Origin: Rhodococcus oxybenzonivorans
Lineage (GTDB): Bacteria; Actinomycetota; Actinomycetes; Mycobacteriales; Mycobacteriaceae
Direction: 5' to 3'
Assembly: GCF_003130705.1 (NCBI RefSeq)
Contig: NZ_CP021355.1
Span: 434,001-498,000 of the forward strand
Length of the DNA: 64,000 nucleotides
Below, in pieces: positions 52,140-61,133 of this stretch. The notes below the pieces were generated by a model, which worked only from the letters and a program-made list of their open reading frames with translations, made no database searches and was not told the DNA's origin. Position 1 is the stretch's first letter. Each line of letters begins with the position of its first letter. The translations under genes and the position numbers were made by a program.

Positions 52140-53693
52140 ATGGTGAATATCGGTCTCGTCTCGGCCAAGTGGGCCGCGCTCACCCCGGAGCGCGACGCGG
52201 TGGTCGACACCTCCACAGGTCGCCGTATGAACTGGAGGAAGCTTGATGAGCGGGTGCGCAGGCTGGCCAACGGTCTGCGCGGCAGCCGGGACGGCGGCCT
52301 CGGCCTGAGCAAAGGCGACGGAGTCGCGGTTTTGGCTCGCAACAGCATCGAGCTGCTCGAGGTCTACCTGGTTGCCGCCCGGGTCGGCCTGATCGCCGAA
52401 CCGCTGAACTGGCGGCTGAGCACCGAGGAGCTTGGGCGCATCGTTCGTGACGCCGGCCCGAAGGTCCTGATCAGCTCGGACGAGTTCGCCCACATGACCG
52501 TCGACCTGCAGTCCGAGGTCGACGTGGCGCACTGGCTGCAGTGCGGCCCGGACGGGGATGGTTCCTACGAGCAGCTGGTTGCCCGGTCGTCGGATGAGGA
52601 GCAGCAGTGGTCGTGCGAGGTGGGCGACGACGATCCGTGCTTCATGCTCTACACGGGAGGTACGACCGGCAAGCCCAAGGGGGCGCTGCACAGCCACCGC
52701 TCGGCGTTGCACGGCATGTGGAACCAGACCGTCGCCGAGCGCATCGTGCCCTCGGACGTGCATTTGGTGACCGGGCAGATGTTCCACATCGTGATCCTGC
52801 TGGCCTGGAACTATCTGCGGCACGGCTGTCCGATCGTGCTGATGAACTTCGAGGCCCGGACCTCGCTGGAGGTCATCGAGGCCGAGCGGGTCTCAACTTT
52901 CCTGGGCGTGACCACGATGCTCAACTGGATGATGGCCGCGCCGGGCTTCTCCGGCTACGACCTCTCCAGCCTACGCAACATCCAGTACGGCGGCGGACCC
53001 ATGCCCTCCTCGGTGGTCAAGGCGGCGCTGGACGCCTTCCCGTGCACCCTGAACCAGGGCTACGGCATGACCGAGGGCGGCACAATGTGCTTCCTGACCC
53101 CGGAAGAGCACGTCGACGCGCTGCGGGGCGTGCACCCGGAACGCCTGCGGTCCTGCGGGCGCGAGGGCATCAACACCACCCTGCGGATCGTGGACGAGTA
53201 CGGGCGAGAGGTACCGAGGGACGGCCGGACCATCGGCGAGATCGTGGTGCGCTCCGAGGCGAACATGCTGCGCTACTGGAACCAGTCGGAGCTGACCGCG
53301 CAGACGCTGCGCGACGGCTGGCTGTGGACCGGCGACCTCGCCGCGTGGGATGACGACCGGTACGTGTTCATCATCGACCGAGCCAAGGACATGATCATCT
53401 CGGGCGGCGAGAACATCTACTCGGTGCAGGTCGAGGAGGCGGTCAACCACCACCCGGCGGTGCTCGAATGCGCGGTGATCGGGGTTCCCGACGAGGAGTG
53501 GGGCGAGACCGTCAAGGCGTTCGTCGTGCTCAAACCGCGGTCCACGGCGACCGAGGCGGAGATCATCGACACCGCCCGGGTACACCTGGCCTCCTACCAG
53601 AAGCCGCGGTCGGTGGAGTTCGTGGACGCCCTGCCGAAGGCCCCAACGGGAAAGATCCTCAAGCGAGAGCTGCGCGAGCGCTATCTGTCCTGA
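52140..53693 (+). CDS. AMP-dependent acyl-CoA synthetase (FadD type)
   Basis: 517 residues with all canonical motifs: LYTGGTTGKPKGALHSHRS, GYGMTEGG, DGWLWTGDLAAWDDDRYVFI, KDMIISGGENIYSVQVEEA, and the acylation lysine in LPKAPTGKILKRELR. It contrasts with the motif-poor homologue at 45280 and probably does the real CoA activation of the ring-opened acid. It begins 13 bp after the BVMO gene. Confidence 0.88.
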   Translation: MVNIGLVSAKWAALTPERDAVVDTSTGRRMNWRKLDERVRRLANGLRGSRDGGLGLSKGDGVAVLARNSIELLEVYLVAARVGLIAEPLNWRLSTEELGRIVRDAGPKVLISSDEFAHMTVDLQSEVDVAHWLQCGPDGDGSYEQLVARSSDEEQQWSCEVGDDDPCFMLYTGGTTGKPKGALHSHRSALHGMWNQTVAERIVPSDVHLVTGQMFHIVILLAWNYLRHGCPIVLMNFEARTSLEVIEAERVSTFLGVTTMLNWMMAAPGFSGYDLSSLRNIQYGGGPMPSSVVKAALDAFPCTLNQGYGMTEGGTMCFLTPEEHVDALRGVHPERLRSCGREGINTTLRIVDEYGREVPRDGRTIGEIVVRSEANMLRYWNQSELTAQTLRDGWLWTGDLAAWDDDRYVFIIDRAKDMIISGGENIYSVQVEEAVNHHPAVLECAVIGVPDEEWGETVKAFVVLKPRSTATEAEIIDTARVHLASYQKPRSVEFVDALPKAPTGKILKRELRERYLS

Positions 53694-53751
53694 GTGGACG
53701 ACCGCCGGGCGTGAGTGCACAAGACATCGATGAACGGAGAGGAGAACGCGA

Positions 53752-54894
53752 ATGAAGGTCGATCTTTCGGCGGAACAGACGGAGTTGGGGGAGGCCTCGC
53801 GTCAGCTGCTGATGCGGGAGTGGACCTCCGCCGACGTGCGCGCGGCGGCACGGCCCCTGGGGTCGGGCCACGCCCCAAAGCTGTGGCAGCGTCTCGCCGA
53901 CGCGGGCTGGCTGTCGCTGGCTTTCCCCGAGTCGGTCGGCGGCGATGGGGGCTCCCTGATCGACCTGGCGGTCATTGTCCGCGAGGCCGGCCGGGCGCTG
54001 GTACCCACCACGCTGTCCAGCACGCTGCACGCCGGGCTGCTGCTGCACCAGCTGGGCACCGAGGAGCAGCTCGAACGCTGGCTGCGCCCGCTGATGCGAG
54101 GCGAGCTGCTGGCCACCGTGGCCTACGCCGAGTCATCGGCCGAGCACAAGCCGGCCGCTTACGAGACGCTGGCCCGGCCGGCGAGCGGCGGGTGGCGCGT
54201 GAACGGCCGCAAGATATTCGTCGAGAACGCGTCGGTGAGCGACGTGGTCATCGTCGTCTGCCAGGTCGCCCAGCAGCAGGCCGACCCGGGGTTTGGCCTG
54301 TTCGTGGTGCCCCGCGACCGCCCGGGCGTGCGGCTGCGGCCGCTGGCGACCTTCGGGCACGACCTGCAGGACGAGCTCACGCTGGACGACGTGGTGCTCG
54401 ACTCTGGCGCACGGCTGGGCAGCGGCGCTGACGGCGGGCCGGATGCCCTGTCTCGCTTCTACCACGTGGCCGAGGTGATGGCCGCGCTCACCAGCGTGGA
54501 GATGATCGGCGGCGCGCAGGCGGTGATCGACCAGACGAGCGATTACCTGGCCGCGCGGCACGCGTTCGGCAAGCCGATCGGCTCGTTCCAGGCCGTGCAG
54601 CACCACATGGCCAACGCGGCGATGGCGGTCAAAGGCGCCGAGCTGGCCGGATGGCAGGCGCTTTGGCGCCTCGCCGAGAGCTTGCCCGCCACCCGGGAGA
54701 CCGCCATCGCCAAGTCCAGCGCCGGCCGGGCCTACCGGGAGGCGACGGTGATCGCCCACCAGTTGTGGGGCGGCATGGGATACGCCGAGGAGAGCGACCT
54801 GCATCTGTGGTCGCGCCGGGCGGTCGCGGCCGACCTGCGGCACGGCTCCTCGGCCTGGTACATCCAGCGGCTGGCCGACCGGTTCGCGCTATGA
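53752..54894 (+). CDS. Acyl-CoA dehydrogenase, small-subunit type
   Basis: 380 residues, FAD-dependent alpha/beta-dehydrogenation of an acyl-CoA. WQRLADAGWLSLAFPESVGG, LLATVAYAESSAEH (middle domain), GGWRVNGRKIFVENAS, HAFGKPIGSFQAVQHHMANA and the C-terminal HQLWGGMGYAEESDLHLWSRR, the pattern of the subunit carrying the DLHLY-type helix in heteromeric actinobacterial FadE pairs. The second FadE gene follows 34 bp later, so an alpha2beta2 enzyme as in steroid catabolism is likely. Confidence 0.86.
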   Translation: MKVDLSAEQTELGEASRQLLMREWTSADVRAAARPLGSGHAPKLWQRLADAGWLSLAFPESVGGDGGSLIDLAVIVREAGRALVPTTLSSTLHAGLLLHQLGTEEQLERWLRPLMRGELLATVAYAESSAEHKPAAYETLARPASGGWRVNGRKIFVENASVSDVVIVVCQVAQQQADPGFGLFVVPRDRPGVRLRPLATFGHDLQDELTLDDVVLDSGARLGSGADGGPDALSRFYHVAEVMAALTSVEMIGGAQAVIDQTSDYLAARHAFGKPIGSFQAVQHHMANAAMAVKGAELAGWQALWRLAESLPATRETAIAKSSAGRAYREATVIAHQLWGGMGYAEESDLHLWSRRAVAADLRHGSSAWYIQRLADRFAL

Positions 54895-54928
54895 CCGTAA
54901 CCGACGAACGATTCCAGGGGTGCTTGCG

Positions 54929-56149
54929 ATGAGTGGAGATGACCAGGGCGGAATGCGTTTCGCCCTCACGCCGGACGAGCAGGCGTGGCAGGAGGAGGTG
55001 CGGTCGTTCGCGCTGCACTACGTGGAGGCCGGGCTCGATCGGATCGAGGACGAGCGACGGTTCGGCCACAGCGCGGGCCCGCTGCGCGAGCTGGAGCGAC
55101 GATTCTACGGGGACCTCGGCGAGCGCGGCTGGAACTCGCTGCACTGGCCGCGCGAATACGGCGGCCAGGAGGCGAGCGCGGCGGTCAGCGCCATCCTGAA
55201 CTTCGAGCTGGAGTATCACGGCCTACCCGAGCTCGACTGGACCGTCTCGACGCTGGCCCCAGCCATCATCAAGCTCGGCAGTCTCGAGAACATCGACATG
55301 TGGCTGGAGAGGATCCGCCGTGGCGAGGTCAGCTGCTCGCTGGGCTACTCCGAGCCCGAGGCCGGCACCGATCTGGCCAGCCTGCGCACCAGCGCCGTGC
55401 GACGCGGCGACACCTACGTCATCAACGGCGAGAAGTGCTGGCAGAGCGGCGCGCACCACATGACTCACGTCTGGCTGGCCGTGCGGACCGATCCCACCGC
55501 GCCCAAGCACCGGGGCATCTCGATCGTGATCGTGCCGCTGGACGCGCCCGGGATACGGATCGACCCGGTCTGGGTCTGGTCCGGCTACCGCACCAACATC
55601 ATCAGCTTCACCGACGTCGAGGTCCCGGTCTCCCACCTCATCGGGGAGGAGAACGGTGGCTGGAAGCTGATCACCGCGGCGCTGGACTTCGAGCGGGCCG
55701 AGGTCGGTGCCCGGGTGATGGGCCGGCTGCGGCGCATGCTCGACGACCTCGTCACGTACTGTCGCACCGCCGTGTGCGACGGCACGGTGCTCATGGCCGA
55801 TCCCGAGGTCCGCCGCCGGCTGGCCGAGCTGGAGTCGGAGGTCGAGATCGTCAGCCTGCTCACCCACGAGGTGTGCGCGCTGGTCGACCGGGGCGAGACG
55901 CCCACCGTAGTCGGCACCATGCAAAAGGTGCTGGCCTCGGAGCTGCGGACGAAGGTCACCAGCGCAGCGTTCGACCTCATGGGGCTACCCGGCCAGCTCG
56001 ACGGCAGCGACCCGCTGGCCCCGATGTACGGCCAGCTCGAGAAGGAGTATCGGGACGCACCCCGGCAGCGGTTCGGCGGCGGAACCAACGAGGTGCTGCG
56101 GGACGTCATTGCCCAGCGCGGGCTGGGACTGCCCCGCACCGCTCGATAA
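54929..56149 (+). CDS. Acyl-CoA dehydrogenase, large-subunit type
   Basis: 406 residues. RGWNSLHWPREYGGQEASAA, LGYSEPEAGTDLASLRTSAV (flavin contact), YVINGEKCWQSGAHHMTHVW, IISFTDVEVPVSHLIGEENG, and the C-terminal QRFGGGTNEVLRDVIAQRGL. The residue aligned with the catalytic Glu of medium-chain enzymes (YEGT) is Gly, as in the FadE subunits that form heterotetramers. AGGGG eight bases before the ATG sets the start. Confidence 0.88.
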   Translation: MSGDDQGGMRFALTPDEQAWQEEVRSFALHYVEAGLDRIEDERRFGHSAGPLRELERRFYGDLGERGWNSLHWPREYGGQEASAAVSAILNFELEYHGLPELDWTVSTLAPAIIKLGSLENIDMWLERIRRGEVSCSLGYSEPEAGTDLASLRTSAVRRGDTYVINGEKCWQSGAHHMTHVWLAVRTDPTAPKHRGISIVIVPLDAPGIRIDPVWVWSGYRTNIISFTDVEVPVSHLIGEENGGWKLITAALDFERAEVGARVMGRLRRMLDDLVTYCRTAVCDGTVLMADPEVRRRLAELESEVEIVSLLTHEVCALVDRGETPTVVGTMQKVLASELRTKVTSAAFDLMGLPGQLDGSDPLAPMYGQLEKEYRDAPRQRFGGGTNEVLRDVIAQRGLGLPRTAR

Positions 56150-56169
56150 CACCAATTTGAGGAGTGAGC

Positions 56170-56976
56170 ATGAACTACGCCGACTACACGATGCTGAAGT
56201 TCCGCGAGGACGACGGCGTCCTGACCATTGCACTCAACCGGCCGGAGCGGCTGAACGCCTGGAACGAAGCACTGCACAACGAGTTGTCCCAGGTGTTCGA
56301 CGACGTCTCGCGGGACTTCAGCATCCGGGCCGTGATCCTCACCGGCAACGGCACGGCGTTCTCCGCTGGCGGTGACATGGACTGGCTGCAGGAGCTGGCC
56401 GACGACCAGCAGCGCTGGGACCGCATCGCTGCCGAGGGCCGGCGCATCGTGATGGGGATCCTGGAGTGCCGCCAGCCGGTCATCGCCAAGCTGAACGGGC
56501 CAGCAGCCGGTGGTGGCGCGACGATCGCCCTGTACAGCGACGTCGTGTTCGCCTCGGACCGCGCGAGCATCGGTGACCCGCACGTCCGGGTCGGCTTCGC
56601 CGCCGGCGACGGGGGCTCGGGAATCTGGCCCTACCTGGTCGGTTTCACCCGAGCCCGGGAGTTCCTGTTCACCGGCGAGATGATCCCGGCGGCCCGGGCG
56701 GCAGAGATCGGCCTGATCAACCATGTCGTAGCACACGACGAACTCGATGCCCGAGTCGAACAGTTCGCCCGGCAGCTGGCCGACGGGCCCATTCAGGCGA
56801 TCCAGTGGACCAAGCAGGCGGTCAACCAGCCGCTGCGCCAGCTGGTGGCGGCCAACCTCGACCTGTCGCTCTCGCTCGAGGCGCAGTCGAACTCGACCGA
56901 GGAGCACCGCGAGGGAATCCGAGCGCTCAAGGAGAAGCGCAGCCCCCGGTTCCGTAACGTGCCCAGCCCGGCCTGA
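56170..56976 (+). CDS. Enoyl-CoA hydratase/isomerase (crotonase)
   Basis: 268 residues. VLTIALNRPERLNAWNEALH, oxyanion motif TAFSAGGDM, second oxyanion segment KLNGPAAGGGATIAL, and GDPHVRVGFAAGDGGSGIW, where Asp stands at the first catalytic acidic position and a second Asp near GDGGS. The C-terminus EEHREGIRALKEKRSPRF is normal. It hydrates the enoyl-CoA made by the two dehydrogenases. Last intact gene of the operon; TGAGGAG precedes the ATG. Confidence 0.88.
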   Translation: MNYADYTMLKFREDDGVLTIALNRPERLNAWNEALHNELSQVFDDVSRDFSIRAVILTGNGTAFSAGGDMDWLQELADDQQRWDRIAAEGRRIVMGILECRQPVIAKLNGPAAGGGATIALYSDVVFASDRASIGDPHVRVGFAAGDGGSGIWPYLVGFTRAREFLFTGEMIPAARAAEIGLINHVVAHDELDARVEQFARQLADGPIQAIQWTKQAVNQPLRQLVAANLDLSLSLEAQSNSTEEHREGIRALKEKRSPRFRNVPSPA

Positions 56977-57012
56977 CGACCGGCGGCGAGGCGGCGAGGC
57001 GGAGGTGGCAGC

Positions 57013-57205
57013 ATGCAGCCGATCCACGGCACTGGAACTTCGAACACGGCCGGACGGTGCACCCCGATGCGCGGGTCGTCCGCTACGACGACACCAGCAC
57101 CGCGAGCCTCACCTTCGCCGAGCTGGCCGATCAGGCGGCACGCCTGGCCGGTGCGCTGCACGGCCTCGGGGTGCGCCGGGACGACCTGGTGGCGACTCTG
57201 TGCTG
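57013..57205 (+). pseudogene. Acyl-CoA synthetase N-terminal fragment
   Basis: In one frame HWNFEHGRTVHPDARVVRYD then LTFAELADQAARLAGALHGL, GVRRDDLVATLCWK, the first ~65 residues of a FadD-type ligase. The start region is in a different frame and the gene breaks off after CWK at an IS junction. It was probably the next gene of the 44-57 kb operon. Confidence 0.68.
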
Positions 57206-57416
57206 GAAACATCCCTGCTCAGTCGCCACTTCGCGGTGCCGTCTATAGGCCGGTGCTGCACACGCTACGGGTGTATTTGACGGTTCACCCGAGACCTACC
57301 ACTCGGCGAGTCTCAGGTGGGGGAACCGCAACCTCAGGGTCCAGACGGACCGGGACAACTTCCGCCTTGAGGGCTTTCCGGTATGCCAACGCGGCTATTC
57401 CGTTGCGGAGTTTCGG

Positions 57417-57890
57417 TGTCATCGTCCGCGCCAGACGGGGCGCCGCTTCTCGGCGAATGCTCTGGCTCCTTCCCGTGGTCTGCCCATCTACTTCGCCAAT
57501 CCCCAACAGCCCTTGGCAACGCGGGACCAACGAAAACACCAGTGGGCTACTACACCAATACTTCCCGAAGGACACCGACCTGTCTTTCCGCGGGCCGGGC
57601 ATCCTCGACAACGTTGCCGCCGAACTCAACAACCGGCCCCGCAAACATCCACGGATTCCTCAGGCCCGCCGAAAAACTCAACGAAATCCTACACTCACAC
57701 CTGACCGATCCTGTTGCAAGCGACCGCCTGAATTTACCGATGACACGCTTCGTCGCGCGGATGGCGAGCGCGGCGTTTTCGGCGATCCGCTCCGAGAACT
57801 TCAGCGCCGCTTCCAGTGCTTGTCCGTCATCGGCCACGACGTTAACGAACCCGAGATCCGCGCCGATGGGTCGAGGGCGAAGGTACTATA
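57417..57890 (-). pseudogene. Enoyl-CoA hydratase gene split by an IS30 fragment
   Basis: Minus strand: DLGFVNVVADDGQALEAALK, FSERIAENAALAIRATKRVI at 57722-57870, then after the IS30 piece REGARAFAEKRRPVWRGR and a stop at 57417-57470. Together they make the C-terminal third of a crotonase. The upstream two-thirds are lost at the IS630 side. Confidence 0.68.
57486..57720 (+). pseudogene. IS30-family transposase C-terminal fragment
   Basis: Frames read NPQQPWQRGTNENTSGLLHQ, YFPKDTDLSFRGPGILDNVA, AELNNRPRK, then after a shift FLRPAEKLNEILHSHLTDPV. This is the DDE C-terminus of an IS30 transposase with frameshifts, lying inside the crotonase remnant on the opposite strand. Confidence 0.7.
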
Positions 57891-57919
57891 GATTTTTCGG
57901 TAATTGAGTGAGAATTTCT

Positions 57920-58997
57920 CATGGAGAAAGTCCGGTGTGGTCGAGGAAACCGTGACACAGGTCGTAGCTCGAGCACATCCGGGTCAATCCGGTCCCGGCC
58001 GCGATGCGGACCTCGTCGAGGATATCGGGGCACAGGTTGGCAGTTCGGTGGACCTCATGTTGCCCCGGACTTGTTCGATGGGATTGAGTTCAGGCGCATA
58101 CGCTGGCAGTCGTTCGACGTGAAGCCAATCGCGTTGAGTGGCCAGCCACGCGGTCATCGCCTTGGGCCGGTGGGCCATGAGCCCGTCCCGGATCACAATG
58201 ATCTCCTCGCCCGTGAAGTGGGCGCGCAGTTCGGTGAGGAACTCGATGAGCTTGTCGGTGTTGTACGAGCCGTCGGTCATGGAGAACACAAACGCGCTTT
58301 CGCTGCGGTCGGGCCGATAGGCCAGGACTCCGGCCATGGACATGCGTGTCCAGGAGAATCGGTGATGCAGCACAGGTGTCACACCTTTCGGCGCCCAGGT
58401 TGCGCGGACCGCCGGGAGCAGTGACACACCACTTTCGTCCTGGAAGCAGATCCACGCACCTCGGCGCCGCGCCCTTTTTTACCGCGGCCGCTCGTTCTCG
58501 CTCCAGGCGACGATAGCGTCCTCGCCGCGTTCGACCGCCCGCCGTGCGGGGCGCTGCCGACTCCAGCCCAGTCGGGTCCGCAGGATCGTCCAGGTCTGCG
58601 TGGGTCCGTAGGTCACGCCGGTGAGCCGCTCGATCACGATAGCGACCCTGCCCAGGGTCCACACTCCGGTAGCGAAGCCATTCGCTTGGGGTCCTTTGCG
58701 TAGTACCTCTCGGATCGCCTCGATCTGGGCGTCATCGAGCCGCGGCCGGCGCCCCGCACGCCCAGCACCTTCCAACGCCTCACGGCCGCCCTCGGCCCAC
58801 TGCCGAAACCAGCGTGACGCGGTCTGTTGGGACACCTCCAACTCGACAGCGACCTCGACCTGCCGTCGTCCCGCGGCAAACATCTCCGCCGCCCGCATCC
58901 GCCGACCACGCAACGCGTCGAGATTGCGGCGACCGCTGCGCTGCTTGACTTTTCGTGCGCCGGACTCCTTGCCGGAACCGGTTTCCTTCCCTGTCAT
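57920..58997 (-). pseudogene. IS630-family transposase with an in-frame stop and a late frameshift
   Basis: The N-terminal helix-turn-helix half (RRMRAAEMFAAGRRQVEVAV, SQQTASRWFRQWAEGGREAL, GVTYGPTQTWTILRTRLGWS) ends at a TAA at 58479-58481. The same frame continues AWICFQDESGVSLLPAVRAT, IVIRDGLMAHRPKAM, LPAYAPELNPIEQV. A lost base near 58046 shifts the last ~45 codons (DEVRIAAGTGLTRMCSSYDL). Catalytic acidic residues are present but the gene is broken twice. Confidence 0.78.
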
Positions 58998-59176
58998 TCA
59001 TCAATGATCAAGCAACACGATGCGAAACACGCGCAACGACACACCCTATTACCGAAACACCTTTGCCTCGCGCTTTCACCCTGAACCGGAAGTGGGCCTG
59101 TGTTGCTCAGAAGGAAAGGTGTCCTGAACTGCAAGAATATGACTTGCTGAGGGTCATGTTCGTGCGAGTTCGAGGA

Positions 59177-59532
59177 GCCCCGACCACGCCGCACGTCGGT
59201 GGGAACCGAAACGTCCACGTCTGCGCCTGTTCTCGATCGGCGGCCGCGTCGCCCGCGACGCCAGACGAACCCACCTCCGCCTGTCCGTGCACGCACCGTG
59301 GAAGGGGCTGATCGGAGCCGCCCTCACCCGGCTCGCGGCGATACCCGCGCCGACCTGACCAGCAGCAACCGCCCGACCAGATGAAAGGACCTCTCACACC
59401 GGGACCGTGGAACCCGGCGCCCACCCGACCGCGTCGGCAGGTCGCTCGAGCCCGAGGGCCGGGCACACTACCGAAACAACCAATCCGAACCCGACCAGCA
59501 CAGCACATCAGCCCGAGGAAAGATCGAGGTTA
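59177..59532 (+). pseudogene. IS1380-family 3' fragment, copy 2
   Basis: Repeats 33361-33714 almost exactly. Here the frame RWEPKRPRLRLFSIGGRVAR, THLRLSVHAPWKGLIGAALT is unbroken to its stop (59358), unlike copy 1 which lacks one base. Both end at the same GAGGAAAGATCGAGG terminus. The two copies bracket 33.1-59.5 kb in direct orientation. Confidence 0.75.
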
Positions 59533-59620
59533 GTAGCTCCCTCACTCGGCCGTGGGGCGACTGATCAGCGCGCCACCTCAGAAGAGTCGCCTTATCCAAT
59601 GGCTTGCTACCCACCAGCAA

Positions 59621-60253
59621 TCAGGCTTTGATGCCCGACATCACCAGATTCCAGACGTGCTCGGTGATCTTCTCAGTAGTCACCGAGCCACCGGGCCGGT
59701 ACCAGTTGTATGGCCACCCGCACAGAGCGAAGATGCTGAGCCGGATCATCCGCACGTCCGGAATGACAAAATCACCCGAGTCACGCCCGACCAGCAGTAC
59801 GTACTCGATTTGCTCGTTGTAGTACTGACGTCGCTCGGAGATACGGGCACGCATGGACGACGGGAGGAACTCTGTTGCATTCTCATAGAAACACCGGACC
59901 TGCCCTCGATGGGTGTCCAGGGACGTCAGCATATCCTTCATGAGCAGGAACAGCCGATCTGACGGGGGCAGCTGCCGGCGCTCCGGGTCCTCCGACGCAG
60001 TGATCAGCATCTCTAGGTACTCGCCCAGGAGCTGATTCAGGAGCGCGGCCTTGGACGGGAAGTAGTGGTACAGCGTCGGTTTTGCGATACCGGCCCCATC
60101 GCAGATAGCATTGAGTGAAGTATTCTGGTAGCCGAGCTCCGCAAACGAGTCCGATGCGGCGCGCAAGATCAGGCCACGGCGATCTAGACTCTTGGTCGGC
60201 ACCACAGCCTTCGGTTCGAAGCCGATCACGGCATCCTCATAATGACTCGACAT
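59621..60253 (-). CDS. TetR-family transcriptional repressor
   Basis: 210 residues. The N-terminal helix-turn-helix (about residues 25-70) is standard: ILRAASDSFAELGYQNTSLN, ICDGAGIAKPTLYHYFPSKA. The C-terminal ligand domain (QVRCFYENATEFLPSSMRAR, RQYYNEQIEYVLLVGRDSGD, FALCGWPYNWYRPGGS) resembles KstR2/FadR-type repressors that sense CoA esters. A palindrome directly upstream (60273-60288) matches the operators before several catabolic units in this window, so it probably represses them all until a pathway CoA intermediate accumulates. Start at 60253 gives MSSHYED. Confidence 0.9.
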   Translation of the reverse strand: MSSHYEDAVIGFEPKAVVPTKSLDRRGLILRAASDSFAELGYQNTSLNAICDGAGIAKPTLYHYFPSKAALLNQLLGEYLEMLITASEDPERRQLPPSDRLFLLMKDMLTSLDTHRGQVRCFYENATEFLPSSMRARISERRQYYNEQIEYVLLVGRDSGDFVIPDVRMIRLSIFALCGWPYNWYRPGGSVTTEKITEHVWNLVMSGIKA

Positions 60254-60272
60254 AAACGCTAGGCTACCAAAT

Positions 60273-60288
60273 GACCGAACGGGCGGTC
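60273..60288. promoter_or_regulatory. Probable TetR autoregulatory operator
   Basis: GACCGAACGGGCGGTC, a palindrome with GACCG/CGGTC arms, 20 bp upstream of the TetR start. It matches GACCGGACGGGCGAAC inside the operator at 43948-43967 at 13 of 16 positions. Confidence 0.68.
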
Positions 60289-60469
60289 GACCGGCCGCTG
60301 AGAGTCCCAACCGGTCACTTGTACCGGAGATGAAACCGGTGTCAGGCGTTCACCGGGACCCCACCGCCATCGACCTCGCTAGGCAGCCGTTTCAGGGTCG
60401 AGACCCCGACGTGGTGACCACAGAGCTATGCAACACCCTAAACCGATCGATCGGACGGGGAGCACGTCA

Positions 60470-60631
60470 CGCTAGCCGGCGTGATCGCGAGAGGACGGCT
60501 AGCGCCGCGCCGGCGTTGATCCCGAGGATCGATCCCTGGATCGGCAGCGGATAGCCGGTGGCGCCCTGCATCAGTGCGCCCGCCAGGCCGAGCGCGGGAC
60601 CGACGAGGAGCCGCGACCAAGGTCCGGGGAA
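60470..60631 (-). pseudogene. FecCD-type iron-siderophore ABC permease fragment
   Basis: Minus-strand frame RLLVGPALGLAGALMQGATG then ILGINAGAALAVL is the conserved N-terminal membrane segment of FecCD permeases. Only about 50 codons remain and neighbouring transporter genes are absent. Confidence 0.62.
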
Positions 60632-61133
60632 CGCGCACCTCGGATACAACGAGCTGATCCTCGCTCGCCCCGCCACGCGAAGCCAGGATGGCGACGACGT
60701 CGGATCACAGGATGGAAGCTCACGGTGTCCGCGTCCGTGGTGGGTGCCCGTTCCGGGCCGAAAATGGTGTGATGGGCACGTCTCGACGCCGTCTCTCTAT
60801 GGTCCTTCGAGGCCGCCGCCTAGACGATATGGAGTGACGCAAGACTTGTCGTGGGAGAGTTCGCTCCCGCTGAAGCCCAGAGGAGGTTCTCCCCGGTCCG
60901 GTGAAGAATTCGCCAGCCGGGAACGGCAACGGCCTCGATGCTCGTCACTGACCGGCGCTGGCAAGATGCTGGCCTCCAGTCTACCGACCCATCGGTCGAG
61001 TCAGATCGCCCACCATAATCGGAGGTCGATGACGACATGGTTGCAAGCTGGGACAAGCTGGGACGGGCGAGGCTGGACGTACCAGGATAAGCTTGTTTTG
61101 CGTTTCGGCTGGTACGGGCCGTGGCATTCGCGG
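60632..61133. other. 502 bp, no gene recognised
   Basis: Frames on both strands match nothing I know. Near 61043-61062 AAGCTGGGAC is repeated twice in tandem. Sequence from about 61110 is homologous to the region upstream of the promoter at 39722. Confidence 0.4.

Noticed and set aside
60435..60460. Another possible operator, GATCGATCGGACGGGG
   Set aside because: It agrees with the class B site at only about 13 of 20 positions and has no -35/-10 pair in front; could be chance in GC-rich DNA.
61043..61062. Tandem AAGCTGGGAC repeat as a possible iteron
   Set aside because: Only two copies and no replication gene nearby; no support for an origin.
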